Shown here: positions 16,836 to 24,226 of the stretch, piece after piece
Numbering within the stretch: position 1 is the stretch's first letter
Layout of the letters: the number at the start of each line of letters is the position of its first letter
Assembly: GCF_013299185.1 (NCBI RefSeq)
Contig: NZ_JAAFKG010000005.1
Coordinates: 138,871-202,870, forward strand
Origin: Microcoleus sp. bin48.metabat.b7b8b9.023
Lineage (GTDB): Bacteria > Cyanobacteriota > Cyanobacteriia > Cyanobacteriales > Microcoleaceae
Direction: 5' to 3'
DNA length: 64,000 bases
Position numbers and translations under genes: made by a program
The notes under the pieces: generated by a model
The model's database searches: none
Told to the model about the DNA's origin: nothing
The model's input: the letters and a program-made list of their open reading frames with translations, nothing else

Positions 16836-17387
16836 CTATTCAAGTAAGTCTCTATCAAAAGCACGACGGGAATCATCCAACAAAGCATCAAGTTCAGCAG
16901 CGACTTTCCACGGATTTCGACCTTTGAACACAGCAGCGATCGCAGCTTCATAGGGATTTCTGCCAGTTTTTTTGACAGCCGCGATCGCCTTTTGGTTAGA
17001 AAATCCCCGCCCGCTAACCAACCAAGCAGCCAAAACCTGTCCTGTGCGCCCAATCCCGCCACCGCAGTGAACCACCACCCGATCGCCCGATCGACTTGCA
17101 GAAGCCAAAAACGGTAAAATGCGATCGACTAAAATCGAGCGATCGGCCAATTCAAAATCTGCGATCGGAGCCCAGCAAACGCGATCGCACCCAAAAACAT
17201 TTCGATAGGTTCCCAACAAGTCAGAATAGCCCGTGAGTTGTGTCTCAGGAAGCAAGCAGCAAACTCGATCGATCTTCTGTCGCCGCATAAAATCAATCCA
17301 GCCAGCAACTTCCTCATCGCGGTATCCCGGTTTTGCCGCACCAAACACAACTAATTCATCCTCCGCAGCCGCCGCAAACTTGTACAT
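16836..17387 (-). CDS. Dual-specificity/tyrosine phosphatase-like protein
   Basis: 183 residues. 'VVVHCGGGIGRTGQVLAAWL' contains the CX5R phosphate loop (Cys108, Arg114) preceded by His107. 'WAPIADFEL' supplies the general-acid Asp77, and 'VSGRGFSNQKAIAAVKKTGRNPYEAA' is the usual helix after the loop. This is the core of the cysteine-based dual-specificity phosphatase fold, and the length fits a stand-alone cytosolic enzyme. The substrate may be a phosphoprotein, phosphoinositide or nucleotide. It converges on the alpha/beta hydrolase across a repeat-filled gap and diverges from the first RTX gene. Confidence 0.88.
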   Translation of the reverse strand: MYKFAAAAEDELVVFGAAKPGYRDEEVAGWIDFMRRQKIDRVCCLLPETQLTGYSDLLGTYRNVFGCDRVCWAPIADFELADRSILVDRILPFLASASRSGDRVVVHCGGGIGRTGQVLAAWLVSGRGFSNQKAIAAVKKTGRNPYEAAIAAVFKGRNPWKVAAELDALLDDSRRAFDRDLLE

Positions 17388-17447
17388 CAGCCCTCAATTT
17401 AAATCATAAAATAACTTAGAGATTTTTAGATATTCTTACTTTACTTC

Positions 17448-17776
17448 TTAAGTGGCTAGCTTAACTGTCTAACTGTCCTGGACGTTCACCATAAATCAGG
17501 ACAAAGTTGATATATCAGCGTGCAGCGTTAGATTTCAATAAATCAGGCAATCAACCATGCTATTTAAGTATGGCGATAAGTCCTATTATTCCAATTCACA
17601 TTGCACTCAAATTCACAGCAAAGTCTTGAGTGCAATGCTCACCTATCGCCGCATCTGGCATCTGCAAATAGCCAATTAGATTTGCAATTTGTAGATAAGC
17701 TCTTAACGTATCGCGATACTTTCTATCGCCCGATACAGTTCAGACAAATAGATCGTTATTCTTGGAGAAATTTAAC
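17448..17776 (+). promoter_or_regulatory. Leader of RTX gene 1 (copy 1 of a shared upstream element)
   Basis: Starts with 'TTAAGTGGCTAGCTTAACTG' (TTAAG...CTTAA inverted halves), then 'TGTCCTGGACG', 'ATATATCAGCGTGCAGCG' and 'TTAGATTTCAA.AAATCAGG'. The same blocks, in the same order, precede RTX gene 2. The first two blocks and a later 'CACCTATCGC'-like block also precede RTX gene 3. 'GGAGAAA' precedes the ATG. It could be a promoter with operator and long 5' untranslated region. Confidence 0.7.
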
Positions 17777-19000
17777 ATGGCTAGGATTCGAGGTACTTTT
17801 AATGACGATTTGCTAGAAGGCACTCCTGACAACGATACCCTGTCAGGGTTGGCAGGGAACGACACACTCTACGGTAGAGCCGGAGACGATGAGCTTGATG
17901 GTGGTTCTGGTGCAGACAAAATGTATGGTGGTAGCGGTAATGACAAGTACATTGTCGATAATATTGCTGACATAGTTGTCGAGAATACTGCCGAAGGTAT
18001 CGATCTGGTAGAATCCACCGTCAGCTACACTTTAGGAGCAAACGTCGAAGACTTGCATTTGAAGGGAACTGCTGCTATTGATGCGACCGGAAACAACACC
18101 CACAATGCTATGGTAGGCAACGATGCCAACAACTCGATGTATGGTTTGGGCGATCGCGATTACTTATTTGGTGCAGGCGGTAACGACTTCCTAGATGGTG
18201 GTGATGGCGATGACCAAATCTATGGTGGTACGGGGGACGACATCATATATGGTCGTGCTGGTGCCGACGACATGAATGGTGGTAGCGGTAATGACCTTTA
18301 TTTGGTTGATAATGTTGCTGATTTAGTTACCGAGAAAGCTGCCGAAGGTACTGATACCGTAGTCACTTCCACTATCAGCTATACTTTGGGTGCAAACGTC
18401 GAAAACCTCACCTTGAGTGATGCTGCTGATATCGATGGCACTGGTAACGAATTGAATAATTATATGCTGGGTAACGCCGGCAAGAACTTCATCAAAGGTG
18501 AGGGTGGAGACGATCAAATTAATGGTAGAGGTGGCAATGATATCATTCGTGGCGATAATGGGAATGACACGCTTACAGGTGATACCGGCAATGACTTTGT
18601 GTTTGGCGACAAGGGTAACGATATCCTGTACGGCAACGATGGTAATGACCAACTTTTAGGTGGCGGTGGCAACGATACCCTCAATGGCGGTAATGGTAAC
18701 GATATCTTAACTGGAGGTGGGGATATAGATCCTGCCGGCAACAACATTCTCTGGGGTGGTGCAGGTGCCGATGGATTCAGATTCTATTTTGCTCCCACAG
18801 GCATTGACACCATCAAAGACTTCCAGGTGAGTGAAGTTGACAAAATTGAAATTCACCGCAGTTTTGGTGCTACCTCCCTCGACCAATTCAGCTATAGCAA
18901 GACTACTGGTGATTTATTCTTCGGTCAAGTTAAGTTTGCCACTCTTGAGAATAAGCCAGCAGACTTCTTAGTATCGCGAGATATTGTGCTATTACCATGA
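17777..19000 (+). CDS. RTX-type calcium-binding repeat protein 1
   Basis: 407 residues from the ATG at 17777, chosen because 'TTGGAGAAA' is a ribosome binding site 5-10 bases before it; a TTG 15 bases upstream is unlikely. Nonapeptide GGxGxDxUx repeats fill three blocks (such as 'YGRAGDDELDGGSGADKM' and 'LYGNDGNDQLLGGGGNDTL'). Two copies of a longer unit containing 'NDLYLVDNVADLV' and 'SYTLGANVENLTL' separate them. The protein ends with a beta-rich domain ('FRFYFAPTGIDTIKDFQV', 'DFLVSRDIVLLP') shared with RTX protein 2, a likely type I secretion signal. There is no N-terminal signal peptide. Such proteins bind Ca2+ outside the cell and often form surface layers or aid gliding; no enzymatic domain is seen. 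Confidence 0.9.
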   Translation: MARIRGTFNDDLLEGTPDNDTLSGLAGNDTLYGRAGDDELDGGSGADKMYGGSGNDKYIVDNIADIVVENTAEGIDLVESTVSYTLGANVEDLHLKGTAAIDATGNNTHNAMVGNDANNSMYGLGDRDYLFGAGGNDFLDGGDGDDQIYGGTGDDIIYGRAGADDMNGGSGNDLYLVDNVADLVTEKAAEGTDTVVTSTISYTLGANVENLTLSDAADIDGTGNELNNYMLGNAGKNFIKGEGGDDQINGRGGNDIIRGDNGNDTLTGDTGNDFVFGDKGNDILYGNDGNDQLLGGGGNDTLNGGNGNDILTGGGDIDPAGNNILWGGAGADGFRFYFAPTGIDTIKDFQVSEVDKIEIHRSFGATSLDQFSYSKTTGDLFFGQVKFATLENKPADFLVSRDIVLLP

Positions 19001-19017
19001 GGAGGAATTGAATTGTA

Positions 19018-19059
19018 TCTGAGTTAAACAGACTTGACATTAAGTCTGTTTAACTCAGA
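19018..19059 (+). terminator. Hairpin terminator after RTX gene 1
   Basis: A perfect 18-bp stem ('TCTGAGTTAAACAGACTT' against its complement) with a 6-base loop, 17 bp after the stop. There is no long T-run, so termination strength is uncertain. Confidence 0.75.
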
Positions 19060-19080
19060 TATTACATCATCATTATCTAA

Positions 19081-19262
19081 GGTATGTAGTTGCGCTTCAG
19101 CGCTCTTATCGGGTATGTAGTTGCGCTTCAGCGCTCTTATCAGGTATGTAGTTGCGCTTCAGCGCTCTTATCAGGTATGTAGTTGCGCTTCAGCGCTCTT
19201 ATCAGGTATGTAGTTGCGCTTCAGCGCTCTTATCAGGTATGTAGTTGCGCTTCAGCGCTCTT
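19081..19262 (+). repeat. Six tandem 31-bp repeats
   Basis: The unit 'GGTATGTAGTTGCGCTTCAG' + 'CGCTCTTATCA' starts at 19081, 19112, 19143, 19174, 19205 and 19236, nearly identical throughout. A reverse-complement relative ('AGCGC.CAAGCGCAACAACGTACC') lies at about 19406-19432. The same arm forms a complete inverted repeat at 36683-36752. The gap 19001-19650 has no convincing gene; a 75-codon frame at 19245-19472 begins inside the array and I rate it spurious. Confidence 0.9.
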
Positions 19263-19499
19263 GTATATAGCCTTTCGAGCGAGAGAGTGCCTATCACTGT
19301 AAATCGAGTTTTTAAGCGAATACCTTGCTACAGAATAACTTTAAGCAGTGAGTTCATCCCAACAGCATCCGCCAATCTTTCCCTTGCAGTATTATATTTA
19401 GAAAGAGCGCCCAAGCGCAACAACGTACCTTTTGGAAAACATCAAAATCTGACGCACCATAAAAGTCTATAGTAGCGTGCTAGTTACAATACCGGATGC

Positions 19500-19534
19500 A
19501 AACAAAAGAGTACCCATTGGGTACTCTTTTGTTT
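19500..19534. terminator. Strong bidirectional hairpin terminator
   Basis: 'AAACAAAAGAGTACCC' pairs perfectly with 'GGGTACTCTTTTGTTT' around a 3-base loop, with A-rich and T-rich flanks. No convincing gene ends here, so it may close a long untranslated transcript from RTX gene 1 or an unannotated small RNA. Confidence 0.75.
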
Positions 19535-19650
19535 GTTTAGATGAAAGCATAACTGACTGAATAGCTGAATCTGACACTTTCATAAAAACCTAAATCCTTT
19601 GCAATATCTATCTTTCAAACTTAATGCCTAGATGTTTTTGGGACTTCGGC

Positions 19651-19983
19651 TTAAGTGGCTAGCTTAACTGTCTAAATGTCCTGGACGTTGGCCGTAAGTC
19701 AGGACAAAGTAGATATATCAGCGTGCAGCGTTAGATTTCAACAAATCAGGAAATTAACTAGATGATGTTTAATTATTCCGGGATTTCCGATTGTTCTAAT
19801 TCGCATTCAACTCAGATTCACAACAATGTGTTTAGTGCGACGCTCACCTATCGCGACAGCTTGTATCTGCCCGATCGCAAAATCGATCGCTTGTGAATCT
19901 AATTCGCAATTTGTAGATTGGTTCTGAACTTTGAGAACCAGAGAAAACAAGCACACAAACTACAAATTTTAGGAGAAATTCCG
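19651..19983 (+). promoter_or_regulatory. Leader of RTX gene 2 (copy 2 of the shared element)
   Basis: Shares 'TTAAGTGGCTAGCTTAACTG', 'TGTCCTGGACGTTG', 'GTCAGGACAAAGTAGATATA' and 'TCAGCGTGCAGCGTTAGATT' with the leader of RTX gene 1, then 'CGCTCACCTATCGC' and 'GCAATTTGTAGAT' further down. 'TTTTAGGAGAAATTCCG' is the ribosome binding site. The distance from motif to start codon (333 bp) nearly equals that of copy 1 (329 bp). Confidence 0.7.
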
Positions 19984-20703
19984 ATGGCAAAGCCAATTAT
20001 TGGTACATCATTCAACGATACGTATTTGGATGGTGGTAACGGGAATGATACGATCTATGCCTTAGCTGGTAACGACTCCTCATCTGGCGGGGCGGGCAAC
20101 GATACGATGTATGGAGGGCCTGGAAATGATACCTTGTGGGGATACTCGGGCAATGACCTGATCTTCGGTGAAGAGGATAATGACTACCTCTATGGCGAGC
20201 AAGGCGCGGATACCGTCTGGGGAGGTGCAGGCAATGATTATATCAACGGTAGCAATGGTTTATTCAATCTTACCGATTCTGCCGATCGACTTTACGGAGA
20301 GGCCGGCAACGACACCTTAGATGGTTGGACTGGTAACGACACCCTTTACGGTGGATATGACAACGACCTTTTGCTTGGTTCCTTCGGCAATGACTACCTC
20401 GACGGTGACTATGGCAACGACAATCTTTATGGCGAACCAGGAAACGATACGCTGTATGGTGGTGGAGGAGCCGATCGGTTTATTTTCAACTTCAGCCCAG
20501 CCTATGAAGGTATTGATTTAATCCAAGACTTTCATTATTGGGAAGGTGATAAAGTCGAAGTCTCCATCAGCGGGATGGGAGTGTCTTCAATCAATGATTT
20601 CCAATACAACAACAGCACTGGCGCGTTGTCGTTTAAAAACCAACAATTTGCCAAAGTGCCGGGTGGATTCCGTCCCAGTTCGGATATCGTTTTCGTCCCT
20701 TAG
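19984..20703 (+). CDS. RTX-type calcium-binding repeat protein 2
   Basis: 239 residues from the ATG at 19984, which follows a clear AGGAGAAA. About ten GGxGxDxUx-type repeats ('GGAGNDTMYGGPGNDTLWG', 'YGEPGNDTLYGGGGADRF') run almost the full length. The C-terminal domain ('FIFNFSPAYEGIDLIQDFHY', 'VPGGFRPSSDIVFVP') is related to the end of RTX protein 1. The N-terminus 'MAKPIIGTSFNDTYLDGG' also matches the 'MARIRGTFNDDLLEG' start of protein 1. It is likely secreted by a type I exporter and folds on binding Ca2+. No other domain is visible. Confidence 0.9.
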   Translation: MAKPIIGTSFNDTYLDGGNGNDTIYALAGNDSSSGGAGNDTMYGGPGNDTLWGYSGNDLIFGEEDNDYLYGEQGADTVWGGAGNDYINGSNGLFNLTDSADRLYGEAGNDTLDGWTGNDTLYGGYDNDLLLGSFGNDYLDGDYGNDNLYGEPGNDTLYGGGGADRFIFNFSPAYEGIDLIQDFHYWEGDKVEVSISGMGVSSINDFQYNNSTGALSFKNQQFAKVPGGFRPSSDIVFVP

Positions 20704-20770
20704 GAATTGTCGCTCTGATTAGGAGTTGTTTGAAAATTTTGATATTTCTGGCATTTACTTACGGGTAGCT

Positions 20771-20839
20771 AGCAACTGGGTTTTTTACAATAATGCTTGG
20801 CACTTATGCGGCAGATTTTGCAAAAAACCCGGTTTTTTT
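20771..20839. repeat. AAACCCGGTTTTT-family inverted repeat in a 388-bp gene-free gap
   Basis: 'ACTGGGTTTTTTACAA' and 'TTGCAAAAAACCCGGTTTTT' flank about 40 bases, 70 bp after RTX gene 2; it may act as terminator. The rest of the gap (to 21032) has 'CGGACATCATATCGCATCAC', related to dispersed CCGGACACGATATGA motifs. Confidence 0.65.
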
Positions 20840-21032
20840 AGTTCGGTTGCCGGGGCCGGTGCTAAGTATAATTAGTATGCTAGCGGTCAAGATATTAGGG
20901 AAATAGCTAAGAAATTTCAGTGACAACTGGCAATGCGATCGCACTTACAAAAATTAGGATTCGCTCAATAGCCATCGCGGACATCATATCGCATCACATC
21001 AAGGTGCCTCGGTCTATCGAGCGCCCGTTTTT

Positions 21033-21078
21033 TATGCGCTATAATACATATAACTCGATGTATGCGCTATAGCACATA
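21033..21078 (+). promoter_or_regulatory. Two palindromic HipB operators, the first overlapping the -10 box
   Basis: The sites 'TATGCGCTATAATACATA' (21033-21050) and 'TATGCGCTATAGCACATA' (21061-21078) share TATGCGCTATA and are quasi-palindromic (TATG.GCTATAGC.CATA). They sit 28 bp apart, center to center. TATAAT (21040-21045) lies inside the first site, and AGGAG follows the second by 5 bases. This is a typical autorepression layout for a HipB-type antitoxin. Confidence 0.75.
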
Positions 21079-21091
21079 AAAAAGGAGCAAT

Positions 21092-21334
21092 ATGGTAGTC
21101 ACCTCTGCGAATCAATTAGCCGTTACCGTTCGAGAGTATCGCAAAATCGATCGGCTCAGTCAGGCAGATGTCGCCGATCGCGTGGGATTGCGCCAGGAAA
21201 CCATTTCCGCCTTTGAGAATCAACCCGATCGCACCAAACTCGACACGCTATTCCGCATTCTGTCCGCCTTGAACTTGGAAATTCACGTGGTGCCTAGAGG
21301 AACTAAATCCTCAAGCTGGGATCGAGAATGGTAA
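21092..21334 (+). CDS. hipB: HipB-like XRE-family antitoxin/repressor
   Basis: 80 residues. 'LAVTVREYRKIDRLSQADVADRVG' and 'LRQETISAFENQPDRTKLDT' form a five-helix XRE domain (about residues 8-62). The C-terminal strand 'ALNLEIHVVPRG' is what HipB proteins use for dimerisation. The protein is expected to bind the two palindromes upstream and to neutralise HipA. Its stop codon overlaps the hipA start by 7 bp. AAGGAGCAAT supports the start. Confidence 0.9.
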   Translation: MVVTSANQLAVTVREYRKIDRLSQADVADRVGLRQETISAFENQPDRTKLDTLFRILSALNLEIHVVPRGTKSSSWDREW

Positions 21335-22656
21335 CATCAAAACCTGTCGATCGCCTCAATGTTCTAATGAATGGCATCTGCGTCGGACAACTGACGAAGT
21401 TACCGACAGGCGCAATTGCCTTTCAATACGATCTCCAATGGCTTGCTGCACCAGGAACCCGTCCCCTGTCCCTCTCGCTGCCACTGCGCCAAGACTCGTA
21501 TCAAGGCGATCGAGTTTACAATTTTTTCGATAACTTACTTCCCGATAGCGATCGCACCCGCGCCAAAATCCAGGCTCGCTTTCAAATTAAGAGCACCCAA
21601 CCCTTCGATTTGCTAGCTGCGATCGGGATAGACTGTGTAGGCGCGATTCAACTTTGTCCGATGGATGCTATTCCCAAACAGACAGACATTATTCAGGCTA
21701 AACCTCTTGCGACGAATGAGATAGCAGCCCTATTAAGCGGAGATAGCGATGCACCATTAGGTATGGTGCGCTCAACCGATGAGTTTCGCATTTCCATCGC
21801 AGGTGCCCAAGAAAAAACAGCCCTCCTGTGGTATCGAGATCGGTGGTGCTTGCCTTTTGGAACAACCCCAACCAGCCATATTTTTAAACTACCGATCGGT
21901 GTTTTATCCAACAACAATATCGATCTCAGTGAAAGTTGTGAAAATGAATGGCTTTGTTTAGAAATTGCGAAATCATTTGGATTGCCCGCTGCTCGTGCTG
22001 AAATTCAATTGTTCAATAACGTGAAAGCCTTAGTAGTCGAAAGATTCGATCGGCGTTGGTCAAAGGACGGACAGCGGCTGCTCCGTTTGCCTCAAGAAGA
22101 TATGTGTCAGGCCTTAGGGCGATCGCCCAGCTTAAAGTATCAATCTGATGGCGGCCCGGGAATTGTAGAGATTATGCAAATTCTACTCGGTTCAGCGGAT
22201 GCCAGCGGCGATCGAGAACGCTTTTTACAGACGCAAATTTTGTTTTGGCTGTTAGCTGCAACTGACGGACATGGCAAGAATTTTAGTATTTACCTGGAAG
22301 CAGAAAACCGCTACCGCCTCACGCCTTTATACGACATCATTTCTGTTTATCCTCTAATGGAAACGAATGCTGTACGAAAGCAAAAAGCAAAAATGGCGAT
22401 GGCAGTCAGAGGGAAGAAAAACTATTACTATTGGGATAGCATTCAAGCCAGACATTTCATCTCAACGGCAAAACTTGTCAACTTTTCAGAAACTCAAGCC
22501 GAGGAAATTGTGCGAGCAATGTTGGGACAGGTGGAGGAGGTAGTCGCACGAGTGGCCACTGCATTACCGGAGGATTTTCCAACACACATTAGCAATCCTA
22601 TTTTTGAAGGCATGACTGCTTTAGCTCGATCGCAGTTGCGATCGAAACTTGCTTGA
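21328..22656 (+). CDS. hipA: HipA-type serine/threonine kinase toxin
   Basis: 442 residues with the HipA layout. The N-subdomain is 'LNVLMNGICVGQL...PLSLSLPLRQ' and 'NFFDNLLPDSDRTR'. The phosphate loop 'FRISIAGAQEKTALL' contains Ser156, the equivalent of the autophosphorylated serine. 'LVVERFDRRW' and 'LPQEDMCQALG' follow, then 'AATDGHGKNFSIYL' (Asp313, Asn318) and 'LTPLYDIISVYPLM' (Asp336) as catalytic and metal-binding residues. HipA kinases phosphorylate targets such as glutamyl-tRNA synthetase, causing growth arrest. All key residues are present, so it is probably active. It is coupled to hipB by a 7-bp overlap. Confidence 0.93.
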   Translation: MVTSKPVDRLNVLMNGICVGQLTKLPTGAIAFQYDLQWLAAPGTRPLSLSLPLRQDSYQGDRVYNFFDNLLPDSDRTRAKIQARFQIKSTQPFDLLAAIGIDCVGAIQLCPMDAIPKQTDIIQAKPLATNEIAALLSGDSDAPLGMVRSTDEFRISIAGAQEKTALLWYRDRWCLPFGTTPTSHIFKLPIGVLSNNNIDLSESCENEWLCLEIAKSFGLPAARAEIQLFNNVKALVVERFDRRWSKDGQRLLRLPQEDMCQALGRSPSLKYQSDGGPGIVEIMQILLGSADASGDRERFLQTQILFWLLAATDGHGKNFSIYLEAENRYRLTPLYDIISVYPLMETNAVRKQKAKMAMAVRGKKNYYYWDSIQARHFISTAKLVNFSETQAEEIVRAMLGQVEEVVARVATALPEDFPTHISNPIFEGMTALARSQLRSKLA

Positions 22657-22681
22657 TGACTTTGACAACACTTAGGAGCGC

Positions 22682-22755
22682 GAATTAAATAATTTACACA
22701 AGTTTGTGGGATGGGCGTCCCACAAGAACAATAAAGATTGTAAGTTATTTAATTC
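22682..22755. terminator. Nested inverted repeat after hipA
   Basis: An outer pair GAATTAAATAA/TTATTTAATTC (22682-22692 and 22745-22755) encloses an inner hairpin TTGTGGGA/TCCCACAA (22704-22711 and 22718-22725). It lies 26 bp after the hipA stop; it could be a terminator or a small palindromic element. Confidence 0.55.
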
Positions 22756-22948
22756 TCATTCCCCGACAACCAGGGGGATGCGAGGGGATCTCCGGCGCAT
22801 AAATAGTGTTAAGTGAACCGTATTGGTGCATAGTTTCCAAACGGGATTAGCAGATTTGAGTGCGATCGCTCGCAATGAAATTGTGTTAACAATCTTTGAA
22901 AACGCGCCTGGGGCAGGGGCGAAGCATTCGGATGTTTGGTAGCCTTTC

Positions 22949-23234
22949 TTAAGTGGCTAGCTTAAGTGGCTAACTGTCCTGGACATGATTCATGCAGTTG
23001 AGTTATTTTGTTAATGTGCTGATAAGTCGCAGCACTGTTTAAATTTGTAAGAATTTTAATCAAAAGCTTGAGTTTGTTTATAGGCACTGCGACCTATAAA
23101 TAGTCAGCTTGCAAGTTCCCTTCGACTTTACCTATTTGTTTAACTCCAAAAAATGTAATTGTTTGAATTTTAATTTTTGTTAAACAATTCTAGGTTCATT
23201 ATTTCAATGACAACTTATTATCAGGTTAGACATC
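22949..23234 (+). promoter_or_regulatory. Leader of RTX gene 3 (copy 3 of the shared element)
   Basis: Begins 'TTAAGTGGCTAGCTTAAGTG', then 'TGTCCTGGACATG', matching copies 1 and 2. Farther down, 'GCACTGCGACCTATAAATAG' parallels their 'CACCTATCGC' block. The remainder has diverged. The shared head is 286 bp from the start codon. Confidence 0.6.
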
Positions 23235-24020
23235 ATGGTTTTACAAACAGATCCATCCGATCCACGCCGCTTAATTGGTGACAATACATCCGAAAACGTT
23301 TTTTTATCGATCGCAGATGCCAATAATTTCCCTTTCGGAGTCTGGATGCTCGGAGGCGACGATACAGTTAACAGTTCAGCAGCTAATAATTTGGTGTATG
23401 GCAATGAAGGAGAAGACGTTCTCAGGGGAAACTCGGGTAACGATTCCTTATTTGGAGGCAGGGGGAAAGACTTACTAGGTGGAGAGGCTGGAAATGACTA
23501 TCTCAGCGGAGGGCAAGATGCAGATTTGATCTATGGGTTTGGGGGAAACGATATTTTATTGGGCGGTAGAGGCAATGATTTCTTAGTTAGTGGTAATGGG
23601 TTTGACACTCTGATCGGGGGTTTGGGACGAGATATTTTATTGGGATTTGATGACAATGTTTCTGGGCCTAAAACCGGCAGCAACTTGTATGTCTTGCAAG
23701 CAGAACCCGGAGTTACAGATGTCAATAATGCGGATGTGATTAGCCTTTTCAGAGTTGGTTTCGATCGAATTGGATTAGCAGGGGGTTTGACTGCTGGCGA
23801 TGTAGTTTTGGAAAACCTGACAAATGTGACAATTATATTGGGGTTTGATGGGCCACAAATTTTAAAAGACCAAGGTCTGACAAGTTTACTAAATCCTGGC
23901 CCTATTGTAACGACAGGAACTCTCATCAAAGTTAAAAATTCCGGCAATATATTGGGTTTTGTTGATGGTGTAACTCCAGCCCAGGTTCAAGGCAATATCA
24001 TCTCGGTTCAAGGATTCTAA
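23235..24020 (+). CDS. RTX-type calcium-binding repeat protein 3
   Basis: 261 residues. A short N-terminal segment 'MVLQTDPSDPRRLIGDNTSE' precedes about seven RTX nonapeptides ('YGNEGEDVLRGNSGNDSLFG', 'YGFGGNDILLGGRGND'). A C-terminal domain follows ('GSNLYVLQAEPGVTDVNNAD', 'VISLFRVGFDRIGLAGGL') that is unlike those of proteins 1 and 2. It resembles the end domain seen in many cyanobacterial calcium-binding proteins with a 'FDRIGL..GL..' strand. It is probably secreted by a type I system. The conserved leader, not the C-terminus, is what links it to its two neighbours. Confidence 0.88.
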   Translation: MVLQTDPSDPRRLIGDNTSENVFLSIADANNFPFGVWMLGGDDTVNSSAANNLVYGNEGEDVLRGNSGNDSLFGGRGKDLLGGEAGNDYLSGGQDADLIYGFGGNDILLGGRGNDFLVSGNGFDTLIGGLGRDILLGFDDNVSGPKTGSNLYVLQAEPGVTDVNNADVISLFRVGFDRIGLAGGLTAGDVVLENLTNVTIILGFDGPQILKDQGLTSLLNPGPIVTTGTLIKVKNSGNILGFVDGVTPAQVQGNIISVQGF

Positions 24021-24226
24021 TTTTCCATAACCACACGGTACTCTTGACCGGATAGAATCACTTTGTTCGGTTGGATCAGTTTCGTCGTAATAATCGGGGC
24101 GAAGCATTAGGATACAAATCTAATTGAGTTTATTTCAAAAATCATTGTCCGAATGCTTCTCCCATACAACTTTTAACTAAAAGAGGGCGGGCACGCACCA
24201 TCCACCGCCCCTACAACTGTCAATTA

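Noticed and set aside
17762..17776. TTG at 17762 as start of RTX gene 1
   Set aside because: The TTG overlaps the GGAGAAA ribosome binding site that serves the ATG at 17777.
19081..19262. Possible CRISPR-like array
   Set aside because: The 31-bp units are directly adjacent without unique spacers, and no cas genes are present.
19245..19472. 75-codon frame after the 31-bp array
   Set aside because: It starts within the repeat, has no ribosome binding site and matches no family I know.
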